Positions 22,919-29,435 of a DNA stretch of 35,078 nt are shown here, piece after piece. The notes below the pieces were generated by a model. The model ran no database searches. It was given only the letters and a program-made list of their open reading frames with translations, and was not told the DNA's origin. Origin of the DNA: a bacterium (lineage in GTDB: Bacteria > Patescibacteriota > Minisyncoccia > Moranbacterales > UBA9337); NCBI GenBank assembly GCA_021159185.1, contig JAGGSH010000037.1, positions 1-35,078 of the forward strand, in the 5' to 3' direction. Made by a program: the position numbers and the translations under genes. Every line of letters begins with the position of its first letter. Within the stretch, counting starts at the first letter, position 1.

Positions 22919-22954
22919 GCCCTTGTTTGGTAATTACTAAATAAGGGCTTTTTT
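22919..22954 (+). terminator. Strong rho-independent terminator
   Basis: A 30-nt nearly perfect hairpin (GCCCTTGTTTGGTAA / TTACTAAATAAGGGC, two wobble pairs) followed by TTTTTT. It ends the 22651 gene; the stop codon of convergent mpg lies in its T tract. Confidence 0.85.
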
Positions 22955-23477
22955 ATCCCAAACAGAACCTCCACAAATAATGCTTGCATTTTCCAGCGTA
23001 ATCTATTCCGACGCGTTTGGATTTTTTAATTCGCGGTTTTTTGATTTTAATCCCTTTTTCAATCCAAAGCTTTTTCCCCTCGGTTAAATCCCAGCCGTTA
23101 AATTTCCGATCAATTTTAAGAAACCGGCACAGCTTTCCCGGCCCATCCAATATCATATTCCCTCCCTCAACTGCGATTCCCCTGATAAGCGCCGCCGCCG
23201 GAAAATTTTTCTTCTCCGTCACAACATTCAAACAATGGTGCATTCCGTAAACCATATACACGTAAGCCCGGCCGGCTTCCCCGTACATAATTTCCGTTCG
23301 GGGCGTTCGGCCTCTGGAAGCGTGGCAGGCCAAATCATCTTCGCCGATATAGGCTTCCGTTTCAACTATCATTCCTTTTATTATTTTCTTTCCAATCTGC
23401 CTGACTAAAAAACAGCCCAATAAATTTTGAGTTACTTTTAAAGTATCTTGCTGATAAAATCTTCGCCTTAAAGCCAC
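22953..23477 (-). CDS. mpg: 3-methyladenine DNA glycosylase (Mpg/AAG family)
   Basis: 174 residues, a short version of the family (usual length about 180-200). The active-site stretch VETEAYIGEDDLACHASRG contains the catalytic Glu of VETEAY, and YGMHHCLNVVT with ALIRG is the base-pocket part. The enzyme removes alkylated and deaminated purines, leaving an abasic site. The start is a GTG at 23477, with no clear ribosome site. With the O6-methylguanine methyltransferase elsewhere in the window it gives the genome two alkylation repair routes. Confidence 0.92.
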   Translation of the reverse strand: MALRRRFYQQDTLKVTQNLLGCFLVRQIGKKIIKGMIVETEAYIGEDDLACHASRGRTPRTEIMYGEAGRAYVYMVYGMHHCLNVVTEKKNFPAAALIRGIAVEGGNMILDGPGKLCRFLKIDRKFNGWDLTEGKKLWIEKGIKIKKPRIKKSKRVGIDYAGKCKHYLWRFCLG

Positions 23478-23614
23478 GACAAAAAATAAAAAACAATAAA
23501 CTTAAAAAATGATAAAGCCCTAAATTTTATTTACAATTTGCGGATACGCAATATCGCGTCAATTAAGAGTAAAATTAGGCTTTGGATAATGTATCGCGCC
23601 GTAAAATTACAAGA

Positions 23615-23648
23615 GGGACTTCTTTATACGACCGTGTGAAGATGTTCC
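23615..23648. repeat. 34-bp ACGAYCGT palindrome, copy 1 (downstream of the PaaX-like gene)
   Basis: GGGACTTCTTTATACGA then CCGTGTGAAGATGTTCC: imperfect arms around ACGACCGT. Copies 2 and 3 are at 24317-24350 and 24449-24482. Confidence 0.75.
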
Positions 23649-23708
23649 TTTTGCTGTTCTTGTTTCTACGGCCATCTTCCATAATTTTCTCTTCAAACAG
23701 CGCGAAGA

Positions 23709-24254
23709 TCATAGTTTAAACCTTCTTCTAAGAAATCTGTCATTGCTAATCATTGCCGCTTCCACTAGATGAATATATCGCGCCATACCGAAAAAATCAA
23801 CCAAATGCTGAATTTCCCGCGCGCATTTATAGGGATATACCCACACCGAATGCTGCAATTCGTAAAATCCCAGCCGTTTAATATAAAAGCGGAATATGTC
23901 GCGCGCGGCGCGATTTTTTTCCGGCACGTCAAAAATTACCATTCGCCACTTTTCGTCCCACCGGCGCGGTTTTTTAATTTTAAGAAAATCAAGGCTGTGC
24001 CGCTCCGCTATTCTTTTCCCTTTTTTCGTCAAGAGAACGCGCATTGTTCCATCATTATTTTTTCTCATTTTAACCGCGCCGTGATCGCGCAATAATGTTA
24101 TTGATCTTTTAAATTGTTTCTTGTTAATATTTTTCCAATCCCTTTTCGCCGCGCGGATAATATAAGAACTTTGCCGCGGAGATCTGGAAAGCCCCAGCGC
24201 CAGCCCTGTTAAAAGAAGTACTAAAATCTTTTTTTGCACAACGCCAATATTCAT
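23709..24254 (-). CDS. PaaX-like regulator with Cas2-like C-terminal domain
   Basis: 181 residues. The N-terminal half (about 8-90) is a winged-helix-like DNA-binding region. The C-terminal half (about 100-170; WRMVIFDVPEKNR, YELQHSVWVYP, LVDFFG) is the ferredoxin-fold domain shared by PaaX repressors and Cas2, with D109 at the Cas2 metal position. Genes of this kind are common in Patescibacteria and are often labelled Cas2, but there is no CRISPR array or other cas gene here, so a transcription role is more likely. An upstream TTG at 24266 also opens the frame; ATG 24254 is preferred. Three matching 34-bp palindromes flank the gene. Confidence 0.82.
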   Translation of the reverse strand: MNIGVVQKKILVLLLTGLALGLSRSPRQSSYIIRAAKRDWKNINKKQFKRSITLLRDHGAVKMRKNNDGTMRVLLTKKGKRIAERHSLDFLKIKKPRRWDEKWRMVIFDVPEKNRAARDIFRFYIKRLGFYELQHSVWVYPYKCAREIQHLVDFFGMARYIHLVEAAMISNDRFLRRRFKL

Positions 24255-24316
24255 TAGTATTTTCAAGAAATTAAAAAAATTAACTGTTCCCAGCTTAACA
24301 CATTATCCGCAATCAA

Positions 24317-24350
24317 GGAACATGTCCGCACGATCGTGTAAAGAAGTTCC
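24317..24350. repeat. 34-bp ACGATCGT palindrome, copy 2 (upstream of the PaaX-like gene)
   Basis: GGAACATGTCCGCACGA then TCGTGTAAAGAAGTTCC, extended by AA..TT outside. It lies 63-96 bp upstream of the PaaX-like start, a usual operator distance. Confidence 0.78.
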
Positions 24351-24362
24351 TTAATTCACTTT

Positions 24363-24575
24363 CTATTTATAATTTTTATTTACATTCAAAATAAAAAATA
24401 AAATCACTAAAAATAAAACCATTAAGAAATAAAGAAAAACAACCATAAGGAACATCTTTATACGATCGTAAGAAGAAGTGCTTTTGATAAAATATCCCAT
24501 AAAAATAATTCCAATAGCGCCGCTTATGCTTACTTTGCCGTAAAATTTGCCTGCTAAACTGGCAGGTGATAACAA
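24363..24575 (-). CDS. Possible small membrane protein (doubtful)
   Basis: 70 residues from a TTG at 24575, only 5 bp after the GT4 gene stop. It has two hydrophobic segments (about 15-31 and 41-64). No family recognised. The first codons fall in CCTGCCAGTTTAGCAGG, a palindrome-like element, and the middle is coded by the third 34-bp palindrome. No Shine-Dalgarno is evident. It may be a real operon partner or a fortuitous frame. Confidence 0.3.
   Translation of the reverse strand: MLSPASLAGKFYGKVSISGAIGIIFMGYFIKSTSSYDRIKMFLMVVFLYFLMVLFLVILFFILNVNKNYK
24449..24482. repeat. 34-bp ACGATCGT palindrome, copy 3
   Basis: GGAACATCTTTATACGA then TCGTAAGAAGAAGTGCT. It lies 132 bp from copy 2, within the doubtful 24363-24575 frame. 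Confidence 0.75.
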
Positions 24576-24580
24576 TGTCT

Positions 24581-25816
24581 TTAATTTCTATATCTTGCCA
24601 ATGATTTATAAACCTCCAGCATTTTATCGGCGCAGACCGCGTCCGTATATTTTGCCCGGGCGATTCTTTTGGAATTTCCGGCGAATTTTTTTCTTAAATC
24701 TTTATCCGCCGCTAATTTATTCACCGCTTCCGCGAATTCGTTTTTATCATTTTCAACCAAAAAGCCATTAATACCTTCTTCCACTAAATCCTTGGCGCCG
24801 GGCGCCCTCACCGCCACAATCGGCAATCCGCTATACATTGCCTCGCTGATTACCATTCCCTGCGTTTCCGACAATGAAGCGTAAACGAAAATATCGGCGG
24901 CGGCGTAATAATTTTTAATTTCTTTTTTTCCAACCAGCCCGGCAAAAATAATCCGAGTTTTGTCAGCCTGAGGCTGGTCCGCCTTGAATGAAAGCTTCGC
25001 CTGCCCCATAAGCTTGTCCTTTAGAGAACTTTGCCAGCCCGAGGCTGGTTCGCCTTGGGCGAAAGCTTTGAGCTTTTTTAACAGATAGCCTTCTCCCGCC
25101 ACTAAAAATTTTACCCGATTGTTTGATTTTAATATCTTAATAACCGATTCAAATAAAAACTCCGCGTTTTTTTCTTCCGTCAGCCGCGAGACTAAAAGCA
25201 ATAATATTTCATCGCTTCTTATCCCATATTTTTTTCTGATTTTATCCCCGTCCGGATTTTGATAAACATCCTCATCAACACCTGTCGGAATAACCGCAAT
25301 GTTTTTGTTTTCCACACCCCAATTTTGGATTATTTTTTTAACGGATTTCGTGGGCGCGACTACTTGGCCGGCTTTATTGGCATAGCGGACGGCTTTTCTG
25401 ATTATCCAGCGCGCGGCCAATTTGTCGGGAATAAACGGAACAAAATTCGTGTATCTATCATAAAGCGTGTGCCAAGTGAAAACCAGCGGAATGTTTTTCC
25501 GCCGCGCCCATTTCAGCGCCGCCCTTCCCAAAAGATTGGGATGCTGGGAATGGATAATATCCAGATCAAGATTCTTTAATACTTGGCTGATTTTTTTGGA
25601 ATGAGCAATCGGCAAGGGAAAACTGATTTTATACTTTAAATCCATAGAAGGATAGCGAAACACTCTGGAATTTTTGTCGGTATATCCTTTTGAAAAAGGG
25701 GCAAAAATGTAAACTTGATGGCCTCTTTTTTCAAACTGCCGGCGAAAACTTTCTATGGATCCCGCCACCCCGTATGGATTAGGCAGATAATTATTGGTGA
25801 AAATGGCAATTCGCAT
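24581..25816 (-). CDS. GT4-family glycosyltransferase with in-frame palindrome insertion
   Basis: 411 residues from ATG 25816 (MRIAIFTNNYLPNPYGVAGSIESFRRQFEKRG). Upstream frame to 25843 is rejected because the family starts at this strand. It is a GT-B fold: the acceptor domain with HSQHPNLLG and FTWHTLYDRY, and the donor domain with VSRLTEEKN and the E..G..ISEA pattern (ETQGMVISEAMYSGLPIVA). The family makes lipid-linked or cell-surface glycans. Residues about 248-285 (between LLKKLKAF and TRIIFAGLVG) are an extra segment coded by two copies of a GC palindrome; other members have a loop of about ten residues there. Confidence 0.9.
   Translation of the reverse strand: MRIAIFTNNYLPNPYGVAGSIESFRRQFEKRGHQVYIFAPFSKGYTDKNSRVFRYPSMDLKYKISFPLPIAHSKKISQVLKNLDLDIIHSQHPNLLGRAALKWARRKNIPLVFTWHTLYDRYTNFVPFIPDKLAARWIIRKAVRYANKAGQVVAPTKSVKKIIQNWGVENKNIAVIPTGVDEDVYQNPDGDKIRKKYGIRSDEILLLLVSRLTEEKNAEFLFESVIKILKSNNRVKFLVAGEGYLLKKLKAFAQGEPASGWQSSLKDKLMGQAKLSFKADQPQADKTRIIFAGLVGKKEIKNYYAAADIFVYASLSETQGMVISEAMYSGLPIVAVRAPGAKDLVEEGINGFLVENDKNEFAEAVNKLAADKDLRKKFAGNSKRIARAKYTDAVCADKMLEVYKSLARYRN
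24964..25068 (-). repeat. Two copies of a CAGCCTGAGGCTGG-CCGCCTT element inside the GT4 gene
   Basis: Copy 24964-24997 and copy 25035-25068 each consist of CAGCC(T/C)GAGGCTGGT, CGCCTT and AAAGCTT. The core CAGCC..GGCTG matches the second inner hairpin at 17778-17790. The reading frame is preserved across both. Confidence 0.7.
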
Positions 25817-25830
25817 ATTTACAAAAATAT

Positions 25831-25955
25831 AAAATTCAAACATACAAATTCCAAATAAATCTCAAATTCAAATACCTAAATTCAAAACATTTTGGATTTT
25901 GGAAATTGTAATTTTGAATTTATTTAGTATTTGAAATTTTGGATTTGGAATTTTC
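25831..25955. repeat. AT-rich AAATTCAAA palindrome between GT4 and hydrolase genes
   Basis: The left side (AAAATTCAAACATACAAATT, CAAATTCAAATACCTAAATT) is complementary to the right side (AATTTTGAATTTATTTAGTA, TTTGAAATTTTGGATTTGG). It is about 125 bp long and no gene lies in it. Confidence 0.7.
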
Positions 25956-26008
25956 TAAACTGTTATCATTTATTTGAAACTTTAATTTGCCTCCTATGAA
26001 AATTGGAT

Positions 26009-26854
26009 TCAACTACTTTCTATAAAGTCGGCTATCTCCTTTAAAACATCTTTGTTTTTAATGTCGGATATGAAAGTATGGTAAGCCCTTTTAATATATT
26101 TTTTCTTTTTAATTTTTGACCCGATTTGAGCGTAAATTTTCTCCATACTGTCTTTAGCCACTATGCAGTCGCTGGAAGATTGCAATAAAAAACAGGGCTG
26201 AGTTATTTTGGAAAGGTTTTTTCTTGATTTTTTCACCAGCTCGGCGACTTCAAAAACGCTGTCAATGGGATAAGTGCGGTAGGAAATAAGGCGAGTGATG
26301 GTGGTTCTGGAACCGAAAGTGGGAGGATAAAATTTCTTATTATATTTCTTAAAAATTCTCATAATTTTCAAGAAAAGCGCGGTTATTTTTTCCAATTTCA
26401 GCTTTTCCAATTTCATCTGGTAAGGAGTTGCCATTAGAACCAAGCCGGAAATTTCCGGATGCTTTTTAGCCAATAATATAGCTATGTTAGCGCCAATGGA
26501 CGTTCCGCCTACGAAAACTTGATTATGATTTTTTCTAAGTTTTTTATAAGCTCGGTTAATATCTTCCACCCATTCGCTCCATTTTATGTTTTCCAAATTT
26601 TTGGGGACGGTCCCGTGCCCTTTCAACATAGGTCCGTAAACCGTCCAACCATTTTCGTTAAGATATTTCCCCAGCCGCCTCACTTCGTAAGGCACGGAGG
26701 TCCAACCGTGAATTAAAAGAACCGCCTTGCCGTTAGCGCCTTCAAAATAAAACGGTTTGTTTAACAAATGCTGTTCCTTTTTGTAAAGCAGTTGCGGATC
26801 AGTAAACAAAACGCTTTTCGTTTTACGCAATATTTTTTTAACTCTCTCACGCAT
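26009..26854 (-). CDS. Alpha/beta hydrolase (monoacylglycerol lipase / carboxylesterase type)
   Basis: 281 residues. Oxyanion HG (49-50) in LLIHGWTSVPYEVR, nucleophile S119 in GGTSIGA, acid D229 in QSSSDCIV and base H259 in AYHTF make a complete triad. HGxTSxPYExR is the Est30/YvaK-type signature. It likely hydrolyses short or medium acyl esters in the cytoplasm; there is no signal peptide. The basic N-terminal helix (1-13) may touch the membrane. It stands alone on its strand between repeats. Confidence 0.88.
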   Translation of the reverse strand: MRERVKKILRKTKSVLFTDPQLLYKKEQHLLNKPFYFEGANGKAVLLIHGWTSVPYEVRRLGKYLNENGWTVYGPMLKGHGTVPKNLENIKWSEWVEDINRAYKKLRKNHNQVFVGGTSIGANIAILLAKKHPEISGLVLMATPYQMKLEKLKLEKITALFLKIMRIFKKYNKKFYPPTFGSRTTITRLISYRTYPIDSVFEVAELVKKSRKNLSKITQPCFLLQSSSDCIVAKDSMEKIYAQIGSKIKKKKYIKRAYHTFISDIKNKDVLKEIADFIESS

Positions 26855-26989
26855 ACTAAAAATCTTAGCCTTTTTTCAGGTTTTGGGCAAGAAAAAACCG
26901 CCAAGTGTTAATAAGGCTTGGTATAATTTTGTAAAACTCAAAAAGATAATATTTTCTCTAAAAAAACATTATTCTTTGGAAAATAAAAC

Positions 26990-27022
26990 AAGAGCTGGTA
27001 GTTGCAATAACCGCCAGCTCTT
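26990..27022 (-). terminator. Terminator of the 28460-27028 operon
   Basis: A perfect 9-bp stem AAGAGCTGG / CCAGCTCTT with a 15-nt loop, 5 bp after the stop at 27028; on the minus strand TTGTTTTATTTT follows. Further on, CCAAG..CTTGG (about 26901-26921) with TTTTTT could be a second weak terminator. Confidence 0.75.
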
Positions 27023-27027
27023 TTGAG

Positions 27028-27264
27028 TTAACATTTTCGTTTTCTTTTTTTGGCCGCCACGATTCTGGTGGCCTTTTTTCTCACACTCTCTACGCCGCGG
27101 CTATAATCTATCTTCTCCAGATCTTCCACGCTAAGTTCTGGAAAAAGCTCCGCTAGCGCGTCTTTGCGCCTTTGAACCATTCTCTGCCTCTCTTTTTCTT
27201 TTCTTTCATACCAATCATAATCGCACTCTATCTTGGACCCCATATAATCTGTGCCCCAACTCAT
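27028..27264 (-). CDS. Small charged protein, 78 residues, unknown
   Basis: Begins MSWGTDYMGSKIECDYDWYE. A long Arg/Lys/Glu helix (about 18-40) is followed by LAELFPELSVEDLEKIDYSRG and a very basic C-terminus (KKATRIVAAKKRKRKC). No family recognised. It is supported by a full Shine-Dalgarno (AAAGGAGGTGAG) 4 nt from the ATG and by a terminator just after the stop. The basic tail suggests nucleic acid binding, but that is only a guess. Confidence 0.7.
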   Translation of the reverse strand: MSWGTDYMGSKIECDYDWYERKEKERQRMVQRRKDALAELFPELSVEDLEKIDYSRGVESVRKKATRIVAAKKRKRKC

Positions 27265-27299
27265 TTTCTCACCTCCTTTTGATTCTAGGTTTTGTGTTT
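27265..27299 (-). promoter_or_regulatory. Strong Shine-Dalgarno leader module, copy 2
   Basis: AAAAAACACAAAACC, TAGAATC and AAAAGGAGGTGAG precede the ATG at 27264. The stop codon of the upstream phosphoesterase (TAG) lies inside the module, so its last codons (KKHKT) are coded by it. Confidence 0.6.
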
Positions 27300-28202
27300 T
27301 TTTATCTGATAACTTCCATCATCAAATAGATTTAGAATTAAAAATCCTCCTCCGATGCCGAACATCCCCCAAGGAGCCGGAACTAGAATTAGTTTATACA
27401 TTTTACAAAACTGCCTAAAAGGTTTGTAAAACGCTCTAGTGAGTTTCGCAGAAAATTCCGCGTGCAAGTGCCCATGGACTATCGCGGTTATTTTTCTATG
27501 GTGAGAGTCAATGATCTTTCGTATAGCAGTCCTCGGCAAAATAGCTGTCGGGTCATGAAGAAGTAAAAAGTTAAGTCTAGACTGAGATTTCCACAGTGCA
27601 TTAGCAACATAAGATTCTTGCTTCGCTTTAAGGTCTTTTAAAAAAGGATTACTACCTTCATCCACATTCCGCACTAAATTAGTGGAAAAGTAAATGAATT
27701 TTGCCGGACCGATGTCCATTTCTCCGAAAGGAGGCCCAATCAGTTTTTCAGCTGCTTCTACACTTGCGACTGAAACCCCACCCTGCTCGGTTCCGATTTT
27801 AACACCGGTTTTTCCGCTGACATCAAAACGATAACCCACATCGTGATCGCCCCAAATTAACAATCGCGGAATGTCTGGAAATCTATTTAGAATATTTTCA
27901 AACTCACGATATTGCTTAATGGTTTTAGGAGTCAACATTCCGCTTTCATTAGCGCCGGGAGTATAATCTCCCAAACCAAGCATGTAGTTGTATGGACCAT
28001 GATTATAAGCATTCCTTACTATTTTAATGAACCTTTTTTGAGTGACTTCATCCCAATGCTTTAAAAACTTTCCCACCATCTTATCAGAAAAACGCGACAG
28101 CAGAGAGCATATCGGCGGAAACCATTTTTCCTCCTCAATTTTACTATCCACCGAAAAATGAGAGTCAGCAAACAATAATATTCTAGCAATTCTCTTAGCC
28201 AT
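27285..28202 (-). CDS. Calcineurin-like metallophosphoesterase
   Basis: 305 residues. The metal-site motifs come in order: D13 and H15 in FADSHF, GD at 78-79 (GLGDYTPG), GDHD at 118-121, H216 in LLLHDP and GHLH at 244-247. This is the full set for a two-metal phosphoesterase. The substrate is not known. There is no clear signal peptide. It is the second gene of a three-gene operon with a small membrane protein upstream and a small basic protein downstream, each with a strong ribosome site. Confidence 0.85.
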   Translation of the reverse strand: MAKRIARILLFADSHFSVDSKIEEEKWFPPICSLLSRFSDKMVGKFLKHWDEVTQKRFIKIVRNAYNHGPYNYMLGLGDYTPGANESGMLTPKTIKQYREFENILNRFPDIPRLLIWGDHDVGYRFDVSGKTGVKIGTEQGGVSVASVEAAEKLIGPPFGEMDIGPAKFIYFSTNLVRNVDEGSNPFLKDLKAKQESYVANALWKSQSRLNFLLLHDPTAILPRTAIRKIIDSHHRKITAIVHGHLHAEFSAKLTRAFYKPFRQFCKMYKLILVPAPWGMFGIGGGFLILNLFDDGSYQIKKHKT

Positions 28203-28236
28203 TTCAGCGCCTCCTTTAATTTCAGGTTTTGTGTTT
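28203..28236 (-). promoter_or_regulatory. Strong Shine-Dalgarno leader module, copy 3
   Basis: AAAAACACAAAACCT, GAAATTA and AAGGAGGCGC precede the ATG at 28202. Compare the modules at 10278-10318 and 27265-27299. Confidence 0.6.
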
Positions 28237-28241
28237 TTGCT

Positions 28242-28460
28242 TTATTGCTTTCTTTTTGGCAGATAAATAGGAGAAACAAACATCGCGGAAAAGATAATTA
28301 TTATGGGTAAAATAATTTTCCAATCGCTTACAAAGCCCATAAGCGTAGCAGCGAAAAAACCTATAATTCCCAAGAATCCGATTATCATACTCACACTTCT
28401 CCAGAAACCTTGAACAACTGGAAATCCGCCTACTAAACGCATAGCTTTTATTATATTCAT
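28242..28460 (-). CDS. Small two-helix membrane protein, 72 residues
   Basis: Membrane segments at about 24-45 and 48-67 and a basic end (PKRKQ). No family recognised. AAAGGAGG lies 5 nt before the ATG. It is the first gene of the operon with the phosphoesterase, driven by the promoter at 28509-28537. Confidence 0.7.
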   Translation of the reverse strand: MNIIKAMRLVGGFPVVQGFWRSVSMIIGFLGIIGFFAATLMGFVSDWKIILPIIIIFSAMFVSPIYLPKRKQ

Positions 28461-28508
28461 GCCATCCTCCTTTTTCTGTTATATTCTTTTGTTAAAGATC
28501 AACAGATA

Positions 28509-28537
28509 ATACTACATTATTTCTTCTTATTTGTCAA
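28509..28537 (-). promoter_or_regulatory. Promoter of the 28460-27028 operon
   Basis: Minus strand: perfect TTGACA (28532-28537), a 17-bp spacer and TAGTAT (28509-28514). The -35 lies inside the last codons of dedA, so the two genes overlap in regulation. Confidence 0.7.
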
Positions 28538-29140
28538 GAAAAAATTATTGTTTTTAAAAATCCTCTTACCTCTTTGGCTTTTGTATAAATTTACGATTAT
28601 AAAACTGGCAACAGCCAATCCGATGGCAATCCAGCCCGCCCATTCAATATATTGCCTGATTTCTCTCCAGAAATAACCGTAAAAATATCCCATCGCCACT
28701 AAAAATCCGCTCCAGATAATTCCACCCAAAAAAGAATAGAATAAAAATTTCTTAAATTTCATTCCGGCAATTCCGGCCGCCACAAAAGTCACCAAACATA
28801 ACCCGGTAGTGGACTTCGCCAAAAAAATCGTTTTGCCTCCGTGCCCGTCAAAATATTTTTCCATTTTTAAAACTCGTTTCTCCGTAATGCCAATATATTT
28901 TCCTATTCTCCGAGAAAAAGACAATCCCCATTTTCTCCCTATTCCATATAACCCGACATCGCCGGCGATATCCCCTATTATTGACAGAACCAAGACTGCC
29001 CAAACATTAAGAGCGCCCAGCGACGCCAGCATAGCCGCCATAAGAGTTGTCACGGGACCTTCAATAAGCATCAACGGTAAAATAATCCAATAGCCGTGAT
29101 GGGATAAAAACTCAAAAATTTGCTGTCCGGTTAATTCCAT
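28517..29140 (-). CDS. DedA-family membrane protein (VTT domain)
   Basis: 207 residues with four or five membrane segments. An early GP-x-T/E loop (LIEGPVTTLMAAMLASLGALN), a re-entrant-type GDIAGDVGLYGIGRKWG, and FLAKSTTGLCLVTFVAAGIAGM are the DedA/SNARE-associated landmarks. The usual F.[GA]RF[VIL]PG.R motif is changed to LAKSTTGLC, so the key arginine is missing here. DedA proteins include flippases of undecaprenyl phosphate and other phospholipids. It has its own leaderless-type promoter. Confidence 0.82.
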   Translation of the reverse strand: MELTGQQIFEFLSHHGYWIILPLMLIEGPVTTLMAAMLASLGALNVWAVLVLSIIGDIAGDVGLYGIGRKWGLSFSRRIGKYIGITEKRVLKMEKYFDGHGGKTIFLAKSTTGLCLVTFVAAGIAGMKFKKFLFYSFLGGIIWSGFLVAMGYFYGYFWREIRQYIEWAGWIAIGLAVASFIIVNLYKSQRGKRIFKNNNFFLTNKKK

Positions 29141-29147
29141 AATAGTT

Positions 29148-29176
29148 ATTCTATATTAGAATTTTGTATTTTACAA
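29148..29176 (-). promoter_or_regulatory. Leaderless promoter of dedA
   Basis: Minus strand: TTGTAA (29171-29176), a 17-bp spacer, TAGAAT (29148-29153), then 7 nt and the ATG. Transcription would begin at the start codon. Confidence 0.6.
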
Positions 29177-29261
29177 TAAATGCTTTCAGTGCTTGATTAT
29201 TTTCTGATTTGTGCTATGGTTATTTTGTTGGCCAAAAGCCTTTATTTTTATATTGGCAAAT

Positions 29262-29333
29262 GGCCCCATCGTCTAGTGGTTAGGACATCAGGTTTTCATC
29301 CTGGAAACAGGGGTTCGATTCCCCTTGGGGCTA
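29262..29333 (+). tRNA. tRNA-Glu(UUC)
   Basis: GGCCCCATCGTCTAGTGG start, anticodon stem CAGG/CCTG with loop TTTTCAT (anticodon TTC), T arm CAGGGGTTCGATTCCCCTT, acceptor end TGGGGCT, discriminator A. CCA is not encoded. Confidence 0.95.
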
Positions 29334-29365
29334 CAAACTGCAAATTATATTTTGTCTCAGTAGTA

Positions 29366-29423
29366 TTCTGGAAACATAGGTGTTCCCTGCCTGCCGGCAA
29401 GCAGGGATTCCCCTTGGGGCTAC
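29366..29423 (+). pseudogene. Partial copy of the tRNA-Glu 3' end with a palindrome in its T arm
   Basis: CTGGAAACATAGGTGTTCC resembles the tRNA bases CTGGAAACAGGGGTTCG. It is interrupted by CCTGCCTGCCGGCAAGCAGG and then ends GATTCCCCTTGGGGCTAC (29406-29423), identical to 29317-29334 of tRNA-Glu. Confidence 0.65.
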
Positions 29424-29435
29424 TGTGTAAATTTT

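Noticed and set aside
23709-24254. Cas2 of a CRISPR system
   Set aside because: No array and no cas1 or other cas gene in the window; the N-terminal winged helix fits a PaaX-like regulator.
26918-26927. Plus-strand TTGGTATAAT as a promoter for a small RNA ending at 27022
   Set aside because: No -35, and the hairpin at 26990-27022 is better explained as the terminator of the minus-strand operon.
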